33,866 bases of DNA from CAYHHI01 sp964356335. GTDB lineage: Bacteria > Arandabacterota > Arandabacteria > Arandabacterales > Arandabacteraceae. Location of the stretch: the NCBI GenBank assembly GCA_964356335.1, contig CAYHHI010000035.1, positions 1-33,866 of the forward strand. Direction: 5' to 3'. Position numbers and translations under genes: made by a program. The notes beneath the pieces were generated by a model. It saw only the letters and a list, made by a program, of their open reading frames with translations. It was not told where the DNA came from and did no database searches. Position 1 is the first letter of the stretch. The number at the start of each line of letters is the position of its first letter. Positions 6,662-15,309 of the stretch are shown in pieces.

Positions 6662-7273
6662 CTACCTGATGATGTCGATCGCGGCACTACCAACTATTCT
6701 GGTTATGTCCGAGACGATCGATTCAAACTCCTCGTCTGGGATCACCGGGCGGGCGAGTTCCACGGGAACCGGCTTGCTAAGCTCGAATAAAGGCTGGCGG
6801 AGCTTCCAGCCGTGGCTATCCCGGACGACGGTATCAGGGACTGCCCTAACCGTCTCGAAGACCCTGAAGAGCGCGATGTAGCCAAATCTCATAGGAGTGC
6901 GGCTTTTCCCAGTCCTGAAGTAGGCCATTGGCTCACTTGCTGGCCAGAGATCAAAGTAGCCCTGTCCGCAGAGGCCGTCGAAGATTGACTCACGTATGTT
7001 AAACTTGATTTGCCTGTCGACCTTTCCAATGAACCGGAACTGGAAGGGTATGGTGCGGATTTCCTGTGAGTACTGCCTTCCCAGCGCGGAGAATTCGTAC
7101 TCCGGTTCGCTATTCTTGGGACAGAGCAAATAGGGCACATCTGCAAGAGGCTCCTTCTTACACAGCATGATCTGATGGGGATTCTCCTTTCTACTGATTC
7201 CAAGGGTCATCGCACAGATGTTGACCTTTTCGTCCTTCAGGGCTGTCGAGACGGTCTCTGCGCCGGTGGGCAT
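6662..7273 (-). CDS. unknown protein, last gene of the defence-type cluster
   Basis: This 203-residue soluble protein has no signal peptide or membrane segment. ATG 7271-7273 is preceded by GGAG at 8 bases. It follows the DUF499 gene by 64 bases on the same strand, so it should share its transcript. The sequence shows mixed alpha/beta text with cysteines scattered (three in the first 55 residues), and a centre rich in Phe, Arg and Tyr. I cannot assign a family. Cassettes with DUF1156 and DUF499 proteins often carry a small extra protein (for example DUF3780 members), but I do not see enough to claim that identity. Confidence 0.7.
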   Translation of the reverse strand: MPTGAETVSTALKDEKVNICAMTLGISRKENPHQIMLCKKEPLADVPYLLCPKNSEPEYEFSALGRQYSQEIRTIPFQFRFIGKVDRQIKFNIRESIFDGLCGQGYFDLWPASEPMAYFRTGKSRTPMRFGYIALFRVFETVRAVPDTVVRDSHGWKLRQPLFELSKPVPVELARPVIPDEEFESIVSDITRIVGSAAIDIIR

Positions 7274-7337
7274 TCGGGTCTCCTCTGATCTTATTGATTC
7301 TTCCAGTTATCCACTGGGTCCTCGCTAGGAGCCAGCA

Positions 7338-10300
7338 CTATTCCTCTTCAAACCCATAATTCTCGAACTTGAGGGTGCGACAGTTCTCGGTCACGTCGCG
7401 GACCATCTTCTCAGGGACACCTTCGGGCAGGCGGGCCTGGATCTCGAGCGTCACATCAACATCGGCACCGACCTGCCCGGTAAGGTGCTGGACGACTTCC
7501 TCGGCAATCCGCGCGGCGTCCCGCCCGACACGTACAGAATCGAGCTTCACCGATCCGTGGAATCTCCGAATGACACGGACGGGTGGCGCGACGGTCCCGG
7601 CCTGACCAGCACCACCCTTGTCAGTAGCACCAGCCTCCAGGCCTGGTACCCCACCGCTCTCCGGGCCAGCTGCGGTACCCGCAGGTGCCTTTGCCTCCAT
7701 CTCTTTCGCAGCGACTTCCGGCTTGACGAGCAGATCCTTCCCGTCAGCCAAGATCCTGACGTTCTTACCGGCCGATAGTCCGAGGTATCGTTTCCCTGCC
7801 TCGTCCCACCCCTCAGCGTATGCGAAAGCCTCATCCTTCCAGGTCAGCCTTCCGACTCCGTCTTGGATCGCTGCCAGAAGGACATTCTCATCTTTCAACC
7901 GAGGTAGGTATAGGTAAGTCGCGAAGTCACTGATAAGCTGCTTCACGCTGACGTTATCGCCACGCCACAATGGCACGCGGTCGAGCTCATGTCGCAACCT
8001 AACTCCACCCAGTTGCGTGAAGAGCATCTCCTCAGTTCGGAGTTTCTTGGATGCCCGTACAGCCAGGGAATCCTGCCCCTGCAGCCTGATCTCGGTCCAG
8101 TCGATGGACCCCTTTGGGTCCTGCTGCCCGGGAACCAGTAGCCAGATGTAAGCCTCGGGTAACCGTGCCTCTACAGTGTCATCAGCACCGTGGTACTTAG
8201 TCTCGGCCTGCCGGGATTGGAAGGCATCCAGGTTAAGCGACTCGCGCTCGTCCCATATTGATCTCCAGGCCAGATACTGGCGGACTGCCATATCCAATTC
8301 CTTCAAGCGGTTCGAGTCAGCGGCCAAGAACACCAGAGTGTTCCTGCAGGTCCGAGGGCTGGATCCGCGCGATTCAAGGATCGCGGCAGCCTCCGCTCTT
8401 GCCGGGCTGCCCTGATCCTTACCTATGTGGGGACTCCCAGGGCCGAGTATAACCAGGCGAGCCTCCTGCTCTTCAGGGATGTCGGCGCCCGGGGCGCAGG
8501 CATGTACCTTGGCGAAGTCTCCTCTTGTCTTGGCCTGGCTGCGCAACCGTTTTTCTATCTCACCCATCGCATCTGCTTCATGCACTTGGCTGGCGCGGTC
8601 TTCCGCAAGGCGCGCTACCGTCGGTTGGGTCGAGTACCAGTATCGCTGGCCATCTACATACAAGTACGTAGCCTTATCGGTCAGGCGGCGAAGAGCGTCG
8701 CCAAAGACAGCTGCACTCTCACCTGGCTGGACGCAGCCTAGCTTCACCTGTCTATCCTCGATCCCCCGATTCGCCGCACGCTGTGTGGGCGCCGAACCCA
8801 TGTAAATGGTTCGAGCCACACGGCGGCAAGCGGAATAGCGCCCCAGATTCGGATTCTCCCGATCAATTGCAAGCGGAAGCGAGCGCTGTCCATCCACATC
8901 TTTTTCGATCACCGGCACCCACTGATCTTCAAGGTAGCGTGTGAGCTCGAACTGTACCTGAGGATCGTCTATTGGTACGGTGGCGGGCAAGATGAGCAGG
9001 TTGTTATCCTGACGCTCCCAGAGGCTATGAATGACAGCCGCCATAAGCCTTAGCACGCCTCGTGTGCGCTGAAACTTCTCGAGTGTAGACCAGTCGTTAT
9101 AAAGACGATCGAAGAGCTCGGGATGTATCGGATAGGCCGCTTGGAGCCTTCGCTCGTAGTCGCCTTCCCGGCACCCCATGGGGAACTCCCCGCGCTGTGT
9201 GCCGTACATGTCGCAGAACGCGCGAGCAACCTGATCACGTTCAACAAAAAGTGCGGGATCAGTGATCGGCTGAAATAGACGTCGGCGCACAATCTCGAAA
9301 CCCTCATCTTGGCTTGCTGGCCGCCACGAGGCCTCGACCCTGCCCACAACATTCTTCAGGCGGGACAATGCCGCCTGACCCCAGGTGCCTCCTATCTCGA
9401 TATCCGAGACGGGTATGCTCGCAACCAGGAGTGCTGACTTGGCCGATTTGACTATTTCAGTTAGAGCGTGGGCGAACGTGAACTGCGTGTCGAATGTGCC
9501 ACCGGGCAAAGCAGTGTTATCATGAAGCTGCCTTGCATAAGCAACCCACTCGTCAATCAAGATGAGGCATGGCGAATACCGGTTGAGAATCTCCCGTAGG
9601 GCATCTCCAGGATTGCTAGCCGTCTCGTCAGCCTCCTTGACAAGGTTATATCCAGCCCTGCCTCCTAGCTGCCAGGCAATCTCTCCCCAAAGCGTGCGTA
9701 CCACTGTCCCGTCCGACTTCTTAACTGGCTGCCCGGGCGAGATCCTCGTTCCAACAATTACGCAACGTTTGACACCAGACGGAACCTTTACGCCAACCTG
9801 CTCAAGCACGTCGTCTATCCCCGGGAGATCCGTCGGTGGGACACCCGAGAAGAGGTGGTAGAGCGCAAGCATGGAGTGAGTCTTGCCCCCGCCGAAATTG
9901 GTCTGAAGCTCGACGACAGGATCGCCGCCCTGGCCGGCCAAGCGTGTTACCGCGTTGGCAAGAAGCTGTCGGAGTCCCTCTGTGAGGAATGTGCGGCGGA
10001 AGAACTCGGTAGGGTTCTTGTACTCATCCGCGCCCTCGCCGAGGTAGACTTGCCAGAGGTCTGCTGCAAACTCGGCCTGCTGGTAGCGCCCCGAGGCAAC
10101 GTCGGGATGGGGTGTCACGACCTCTCGCCAGGGTTTCAGATTGGCTGCTGGCTGCCCGCCGATAGCTAGAATCGCGCTCTTGCGAGCCTCGGACCGTCGC
10201 TGCTCCTCGAACCGCAGACGAAGCAACTCCATCTTCTGCTTCTCTATGATCTCCGCCTGTGGGGAAGACACCGCTGCAAGCAGCCGCCCAATACTATCCA

Positions 10301-10631
10301 GGGCACGATAGGTGTCATCCGTGCTGAAGTTCTCCATGTGTGCCCAGCGATTGCGCATGTCTCTAATCTCGCCCACTAGGCTGCGCTCAGCATGGCCGAG
10401 GATATTCTTGAATACGAGGTTCCAACGGTCCCACATAACGACGAGGGTGACCTGGGGATCCATCAGGTCGATCTTCCGACTAGTTCCACCGGAATCGGAG
10501 AACGACTTGAGGGCTTCGTCCTTCCACCTCTGCCCGTAGACCACCTTCATTTCTCGCTCGACAAAAGGCGCAAGCCCCTTCTTCAGGGCCTCGAGCGCCT
10601 CGCCCACCCGATCCCGGTTTGTCTTTGCCAT
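7338..10631 (-). CDS. DUF499-family ATPase (BrxC-related, anti-phage associated)
   Basis: This 1097-residue cytoplasmic P-loop protein has an N-terminal ~120-residue helical region resembling the Swt1-type HEPN domain. Then come NFGGGKTHSM with Walker A GGGKT at 247-251 and Walker B LILIDEW with D360-E361. A long helicase-like body follows, and after residue ~1000 a low-complexity Ala/Gly linker and a ~70-residue C-terminal domain (LEIQARLPEGVPEKMVRDV). DUF499 proteins include relatives of BREX BrxC and occur beside DUF1156 methyltransferases in defence islands. It starts 10 bases after the DUF1156 stop, so translation is probably coupled. Role inferred: ATP-driven DNA-recognition or loading component. 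Confidence 0.88.
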   Translation of the reverse strand: MAKTNRDRVGEALEALKKGLAPFVEREMKVVYGQRWKDEALKSFSDSGGTSRKIDLMDPQVTLVVMWDRWNLVFKNILGHAERSLVGEIRDMRNRWAHMENFSTDDTYRALDSIGRLLAAVSSPQAEIIEKQKMELLRLRFEEQRRSEARKSAILAIGGQPAANLKPWREVVTPHPDVASGRYQQAEFAADLWQVYLGEGADEYKNPTEFFRRTFLTEGLRQLLANAVTRLAGQGGDPVVELQTNFGGGKTHSMLALYHLFSGVPPTDLPGIDDVLEQVGVKVPSGVKRCVIVGTRISPGQPVKKSDGTVVRTLWGEIAWQLGGRAGYNLVKEADETASNPGDALREILNRYSPCLILIDEWVAYARQLHDNTALPGGTFDTQFTFAHALTEIVKSAKSALLVASIPVSDIEIGGTWGQAALSRLKNVVGRVEASWRPASQDEGFEIVRRRLFQPITDPALFVERDQVARAFCDMYGTQRGEFPMGCREGDYERRLQAAYPIHPELFDRLYNDWSTLEKFQRTRGVLRLMAAVIHSLWERQDNNLLILPATVPIDDPQVQFELTRYLEDQWVPVIEKDVDGQRSLPLAIDRENPNLGRYSACRRVARTIYMGSAPTQRAANRGIEDRQVKLGCVQPGESAAVFGDALRRLTDKATYLYVDGQRYWYSTQPTVARLAEDRASQVHEADAMGEIEKRLRSQAKTRGDFAKVHACAPGADIPEEQEARLVILGPGSPHIGKDQGSPARAEAAAILESRGSSPRTCRNTLVFLAADSNRLKELDMAVRQYLAWRSIWDERESLNLDAFQSRQAETKYHGADDTVEARLPEAYIWLLVPGQQDPKGSIDWTEIRLQGQDSLAVRASKKLRTEEMLFTQLGGVRLRHELDRVPLWRGDNVSVKQLISDFATYLYLPRLKDENVLLAAIQDGVGRLTWKDEAFAYAEGWDEAGKRYLGLSAGKNVRILADGKDLLVKPEVAAKEMEAKAPAGTAAGPESGGVPGLEAGATDKGGAGQAGTVAPPVRVIRRFHGSVKLDSVRVGRDAARIAEEVVQHLTGQVGADVDVTLEIQARLPEGVPEKMVRDVTENCRTLKFENYGFEEE

Positions 10632-10641
10632 GATCTCTTAC

Positions 10642-13527
10642 CTACCCTCGATTGAACATATCTTGTTGTGGTGCTTCGCCGCGTCTGCCCGCCGTCTGTG
10701 CCAGCTTTGCTATGTCCGGCCAGGCGATGACGAGGCTATTGTATGCCAAGGCCTCCTGGGCCCACTTCCTCCGTTCGCAGATCGTGTAGAGGCGATAGGC
10801 GAGCTCTTTGGATGTGTCCCCCTTGCTTCCGAGTTTATCTGCCAGTTCTGCCGCTGCAGACTCGCCGCCAGCTTCCAGAGCACGGATCAGATGATGGACT
10901 ATCTCCCACGCCGTCAAGCGCGGGTCGCTGGCCGGGTCCCAGTCTGCGGGGAGTTCGCTTGGCTTCAGCAAACGCACCTTGCCGCGGCTGGAGGCCAGCA
11001 TGCCCGCCTCGACCATGCCTGCAACGCTGGTATTCTTAGCTTTGCTGAGCGTCTCGGCTACTCCATACTCGCCCCCCGCGAAGCCTGACTGCTCGAACCA
11101 CGCCAGTGCCCAGCGGGTATCGGTATCGAAATCACCCTCTTGCTGGGCCAGCACCTCGTCAAGGGTCTGATTGATGAGTGCAAGCGCCGCCCGTACCGGA
11201 AGCGGCTTGCCCTGGGCATCGATCACTTTGGCATAGCGCGTGTAAATCGCCATGCCCGGGCCGATGGCCGCCTGTGCCAGGTCGACCGGGGCGATGTTGC
11301 CCGCTTGCAGGTGGGCGACCGCTGCGGGCAGTTCGACCTTGAGCGCGGTGACGAACTCGCCACGCGTGACGGTGGGCGCGTTCGCTGCGCGTGGGCGACA
11401 GACAAGGACGACGCTAGAGGCGAGAGCGTTAGTGCCGGTCTTGACCCCCGTTGGCCGCTCGGTCCGCATCGGCCAGGTACCACTGATCGCAAAGCTGGCG
11501 CGTATCACGGCGTCGAGGAAGGTTTCCCAGCCTGTGCTGGCGGTGCCCTCGTCGCTCTGAGTCTCCGACTGCTTGAAGGCATAGTAGATGGTGACCGGAA
11601 AGGCCGGGTGAGCCCGCTCGGCGAGGCGGTGCATGGCCTCTGACATACCAGCCAGAAAGAACACCTCCGCCTTCTCTTTGCTGCCATGGCGGTAGGGCGT
11701 GGCCACCAGCTCCTCGGCTTTCGGCACGGCGAGCGTGGCGAAGAGATCGGGGAAGATAGGCTTCAGCGAGCACCGCAGCCAAACGTAGAAGAAGTCCGAC
11801 AGGTCAGCGTAGCAGACGTTGTCATAATAGGGGGGATCGGTGGAGACCACCTTCCATCTCGAAATGTCCTGGGTTCGGGCATCCGCCTGAGAAATCCACG
11901 CAAAGCGATCTGATGCAAGTGAGATCGTCTTGGCTACTGAAGCAGTAGTTGCGCCAAAATCGCCTGCTGCTCCCCCGAACGGGCTAACCTCAGGAAAATC
12001 CCAAGCCATGGGGATTGCCTGCCGGCTGAACAGGTTGACGCTCTGCTCTCTACTCTGGGACCAAACTGCGAGGGAATTAATCGTGTTAGTCGTTCGGCTG
12101 ACTGCAATCCCCAGATACATCCCCACCGCGTCGGCATAGGCCTGCGCGGCGCTTCCGGCGTCGCGCAGGGGCTTGCCATCGTCGGGCAGGCCGGCAGCCA
12201 GCGCATCGCGCTTCACCTGCTCGCGCGCTTCCTGCACCAGGTCGGAGAAGGTCGTCAGCGCCACGATCTGGCGGGGGGTAAAAATATCCGCGAAAGTGTT
12301 CATCCCGTAAAGCGGTAATTGATCGCGGCATTTGCCGATGAGTTCGTTCTCGGGCTTCCACTCTGGCTTCGCCTTCCGTGGGATTTCTTCGTGTTCCCGC
12401 GTGGGCGCAAGATACACCCGTCCGCGCTCTCCCTCGGCGACGATGGCCATCAGCCGCGCGCCCATGCGCCCAACCTTACCCTCGGCCTTGATGTAGTCGC
12501 CCGCTATCGGGGTGCCCGACATCAGGCACTGGAAGTTCGCCCCGCGAGAGAGCTTGGTGCCGTTCTTGGCTGCCTCCGGATCCTTTGGCTTGCCCACCCT
12601 CACCGTGAAGCGGTAGCCGCTGTCCTGGATCACTGGCTCGACGTAGGCCTCCCTGCCCGGCTTAGTGGAGAGCATGAAGGTGGACGCGAGCGGCACGTCA
12701 ACTTGCGCGAAGGCCGGGTTGGGGCTCTTCACCGTGCGTGCCCAGAGCCAGGCGATTACGGTGAGCTTGCGGCCCACCAGTGGCTTCAGGTCCGGCCGTT
12801 CCTTTGCCATCTCGGCGGTGACCTCGATCTTCGGGTAAAGATGGCCGGTGTGCTTCTCGGCCTCGTCGCGCATCCACTGGCCGTAGTAGCGGACATCCTC
12901 GGCGAGACCCTGCGCACCCTTCCACTCGTGAGCAAGCAGCGTCTTTTCCTTGCGCGCCTCGGGGTTTACCGGGGGTCTTCCCGCAAACTTGGGCGGGATC
13001 TCAATCATTGCTTTGCAGATGAGTACCGCAACAGGGTTCAAGTCGCTGGCGTAGGCTTCCAGCCCGAGCCGCTGGGCCTCCAAGGGTAACGACCCGCCAC
13101 CCGCGAAGGGATCATGGAAAGCGGGTAGTTTGCGGCGATCAAAGAGCTCCTTGGCGCGAGGATGGTCGGCATTTTGGGCACAGGCTCGCCGCCAGGATTC
13201 CCATATCTCTGCCCGTGCCCGCTCCAGCACCTCCTCATTGGTGGTGTTCTCCCACAGCACCAGGTCTTCGATGATGCGGAACAGCCGCTGGCGCTCCTTC
13301 TCCTGTTTCTTCTCGGTAGGGAAAAGGTCAGGGTTGGCTGAGGGGTCGTCCACCATCTGGGCGAAGATCACAGCCCGCGCTGCTGCCAGGGGCCGCCGTG
13401 CCCACCATAGGTGCAGTGTGCTTGGATGCCCGTGTCGGATAGACTTCTCGCGCGCCGCGGCCTTGTTGATCGCCTCCAGCGGCAGTGCCACCTCAATCAG
13501 TTTCCTGCGATGATTCGGATTATCCAT
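10642..13527 (-). CDS. DUF1156 DNA methyltransferase (probable adenine-specific)
   Basis: This 961-residue SAM-dependent methylase opens with the hallmark DUF1156 text (RRKLIEVALPLEAINKAAAREKS in pieces, then HPSTLHLWWARRPLAAARA). SAM-binding motif I is DPFAGGGS at 139-146. The catalytic motif IV is DPPYYDN at 564-570, the N6-adenine/N4-cytosine class. The motif order is I before IV with about 420 residues between. The C-terminal ~250 residues look like a target-recognition/accessory region. It heads a tight group with the DUF499 gene. The 129 AT-rich bases upstream may hold its own promoter. It would protect host DNA; the matching restriction activity has to come from neighbours. Confidence 0.92.
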   Translation of the reverse strand: MDNPNHRRKLIEVALPLEAINKAAAREKSIRHGHPSTLHLWWARRPLAAARAVIFAQMVDDPSANPDLFPTEKKQEKERQRLFRIIEDLVLWENTTNEEVLERARAEIWESWRRACAQNADHPRAKELFDRRKLPAFHDPFAGGGSLPLEAQRLGLEAYASDLNPVAVLICKAMIEIPPKFAGRPPVNPEARKEKTLLAHEWKGAQGLAEDVRYYGQWMRDEAEKHTGHLYPKIEVTAEMAKERPDLKPLVGRKLTVIAWLWARTVKSPNPAFAQVDVPLASTFMLSTKPGREAYVEPVIQDSGYRFTVRVGKPKDPEAAKNGTKLSRGANFQCLMSGTPIAGDYIKAEGKVGRMGARLMAIVAEGERGRVYLAPTREHEEIPRKAKPEWKPENELIGKCRDQLPLYGMNTFADIFTPRQIVALTTFSDLVQEAREQVKRDALAAGLPDDGKPLRDAGSAAQAYADAVGMYLGIAVSRTTNTINSLAVWSQSREQSVNLFSRQAIPMAWDFPEVSPFGGAAGDFGATTASVAKTISLASDRFAWISQADARTQDISRWKVVSTDPPYYDNVCYADLSDFFYVWLRCSLKPIFPDLFATLAVPKAEELVATPYRHGSKEKAEVFFLAGMSEAMHRLAERAHPAFPVTIYYAFKQSETQSDEGTASTGWETFLDAVIRASFAISGTWPMRTERPTGVKTGTNALASSVVLVCRPRAANAPTVTRGEFVTALKVELPAAVAHLQAGNIAPVDLAQAAIGPGMAIYTRYAKVIDAQGKPLPVRAALALINQTLDEVLAQQEGDFDTDTRWALAWFEQSGFAGGEYGVAETLSKAKNTSVAGMVEAGMLASSRGKVRLLKPSELPADWDPASDPRLTAWEIVHHLIRALEAGGESAAAELADKLGSKGDTSKELAYRLYTICERRKWAQEALAYNSLVIAWPDIAKLAQTAGRRGEAPQQDMFNRG

Positions 13528-13656
13528 GTTCCTGCTAGTTCTTCCCGTCGGATTTTCCTATTGGGTTTTCCACTTATTCTTTAATCCAATTTGACCCAAT
13601 CCCAATATCCAAAAGATATTTTAAATCAATATGTTATCTCCATGGCAAATTAGGAT
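13528..13656 (-). promoter_or_regulatory. AT-rich spacer, likely promoter/operator for the DUF1156-DUF499 genes
   Basis: This is the only sizeable gap in the cluster and clearly more AT-rich than the genes around it. It holds a perfect inverted repeat AATATC-CAAAA-GATATT (13604-13620) and several TTGGG/CCCAA boxes in both directions. A weak leftward promoter (TTGCCA, 19 bases, TAAAAT) can be drawn. I cannot fix the start point. Confidence 0.45.
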
Positions 13657-15309
13657 TCATTTGGGTTCCGTTCCTAAGCCGTCCTTCCTACGACAAGGAT
13701 GCCAAACCCCGGCACGGGTTCTTCCTACACACTCTATGCGGCTTTCCTCTTTCAGTTCCTTAAGCAGGGATTTGATCTGGTTCGCAGAAAGCCCGGGTAG
13801 CACCTGAGCAACCTCGGGAAACCTGCTACCACTCCTGTCGTTCTCAGATATATGCTTCAGCAGAAGGGTCTTGTTGGTCTCTCGATCCAGACCCCGTTTT
13901 CGGGTGTAGATGCCCCTTTTCCCGATAAAACCGTAGAACTGGCGCGACAAGACATACCGCGTCCCCCGCCCCCGGCTGACACGCTCGATAATCCCGCTGT
14001 CAACAAGCTTCGGAAGATGACTCCTGATAGCCTCGGGCACGGGTTCCTCGCGGAAGACGTGATCTATCACCAGGAGGTCCTCGGTTGCAAAGGATCTGAG
14101 GCGTTCCCCGCCAAGCCTTTCGAGGAATCGAAGGAACTCAGGATTCTGTATCTGGCCGTGCAAGGTGAGTGAAACGTGGTAGGCATCCGTCCGAGCGAAA
14201 TCTGGCCTCGGTTTGCTCTCCATTATACATGTTTCGTAGATCCGGTTCATGCCTTGGCCGGAACGCTCGACAAGACCGCACTTCCCGAGAGTTTCGGCAA
14301 TCCTGCGATTTCGGGGAGATTGCTCCCAGAGGATGTTTTCCGCCGTGATACCGGGGGGAAATCCACCGGGGCTTACGATCTCCAGTCGGCGCGGGTACTG
14401 ACGCACAAAGACGGAACCGCCCAGCCGATACTCACGATGGCTAATGGCATTCAGAATCGCCTCGCGGACCGCACCTTCGTTGAAGGTAGGGATATCCCTC
14501 ATGAATAGTCCGTCCTGGAAATGCTGGCGGTCATTCCGCCGGCTGATAATCTGCCATAACTTGTCATAGAAGGAGAAGAAGCCTTGCCTAAACTCGTAGC
14601 GGTCCTGCGCGGGCCCAGTAACATCGCTGGAGCGATACTCAACTATCACTTCGGCCTGAGGAAGCAGCCGCCCCAGGGCGTCTCTTCTCCCGAATAGGAT
14701 AAGGGCTGCGTAGGTGAGGCCATCGCGAGTGAGGAGTTCAGCGTCAGAAAGCAAGTGTTGAGCATCACCAGTACGCAGGTTCTCGTTGCCCGACTTGTCC
14801 ATCCATCGGTTTCGAAAGTCCTCGATACCATCAGAATCGAGATCATCAAGGGTGGCCTTGGGGCAGATCTCAGCGGTGTAATCAGGGGCAGACTCATCGA
14901 AGATACGTTTCAGCATATCCGGGAGCATCGGCGCGAGGCTACCACCCGCCCGCATGAAGTAGCGGCCCTTATAGTGCACGGGCATGCCTATGGGCCGCGA
15001 GGGCACATGAAACACAAGCACCCGGCCATTGGGGTGGATGATCTCCTCAGCGTTAATGCGAAGATGGACACGCTCGATGATACCGGCCACGGTTCTCTCG
15101 AGATTGCCAAAGGCCTGAGTACCGACCACGCTGCGTGGGGGCCTGTCGGTAACTCCCAGTACAATCACGCCCCCACGCTCATTTGCGATGGCCACACAGT
15201 ACTTGACGAGCTCTTCGAAGTCATACCTTCGTGAGGCCTGCTTGAACTCGAAGTGCTCGTCTTCCTTGGCATGCATCCAGACTTCCAGCTGCTGCACCCG
15301 CTCATTCAT
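13657..15309 (-). CDS. AlbA_2 (Schlafen-like) / GHKL ATPase-type protein with winged helix
   Basis: This 550-residue protein has an N-terminal AlbA_2 domain (about 15-130) with EFKQA...IANERGGVIVLGV, the pattern of proteins once labelled RecG-like regulators. A HATPase_c_4 (GHKL) region follows: REAILNAISHREY with its N-box Asn, then SPGGFPPG and GLVERSGQGMNRIYE. The C-terminus has one or two winged-helix segments (LRSFATEDLLVIDHVF..., and a Lys-rich end). Its ATG overlaps the helicase stop (ATGA, 15306-15309), so the two are translationally coupled. Such proteins are often transcriptional or nucleic-acid-binding factors; in defence clusters some have nuclease-like AlbA_2 folds. The precise role here is open. 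Confidence 0.85.
   Translation of the reverse strand: MNERVQQLEVWMHAKEDEHFEFKQASRRYDFEELVKYCVAIANERGGVIVLGVTDRPPRSVVGTQAFGNLERTVAGIIERVHLRINAEEIIHPNGRVLVFHVPSRPIGMPVHYKGRYFMRAGGSLAPMLPDMLKRIFDESAPDYTAEICPKATLDDLDSDGIEDFRNRWMDKSGNENLRTGDAQHLLSDAELLTRDGLTYAALILFGRRDALGRLLPQAEVIVEYRSSDVTGPAQDRYEFRQGFFSFYDKLWQIISRRNDRQHFQDGLFMRDIPTFNEGAVREAILNAISHREYRLGGSVFVRQYPRRLEIVSPGGFPPGITAENILWEQSPRNRRIAETLGKCGLVERSGQGMNRIYETCIMESKPRPDFARTDAYHVSLTLHGQIQNPEFLRFLERLGGERLRSFATEDLLVIDHVFREEPVPEAIRSHLPKLVDSGIIERVSRGRGTRYVLSRQFYGFIGKRGIYTRKRGLDRETNKTLLLKHISENDRSGSRFPEVAQVLPGLSANQIKSLLKELKEESRIECVGRTRAGVWHPCRRKDGLGTEPK

Noticed and set aside
12319..13089. 256-codon open frame on the plus strand
   Set aside because: It lies wholly antisense to the DUF1156 methylase, whose motifs are intact; the plus-strand text has no ribosome site and reads like the complement of a GC-rich gene.
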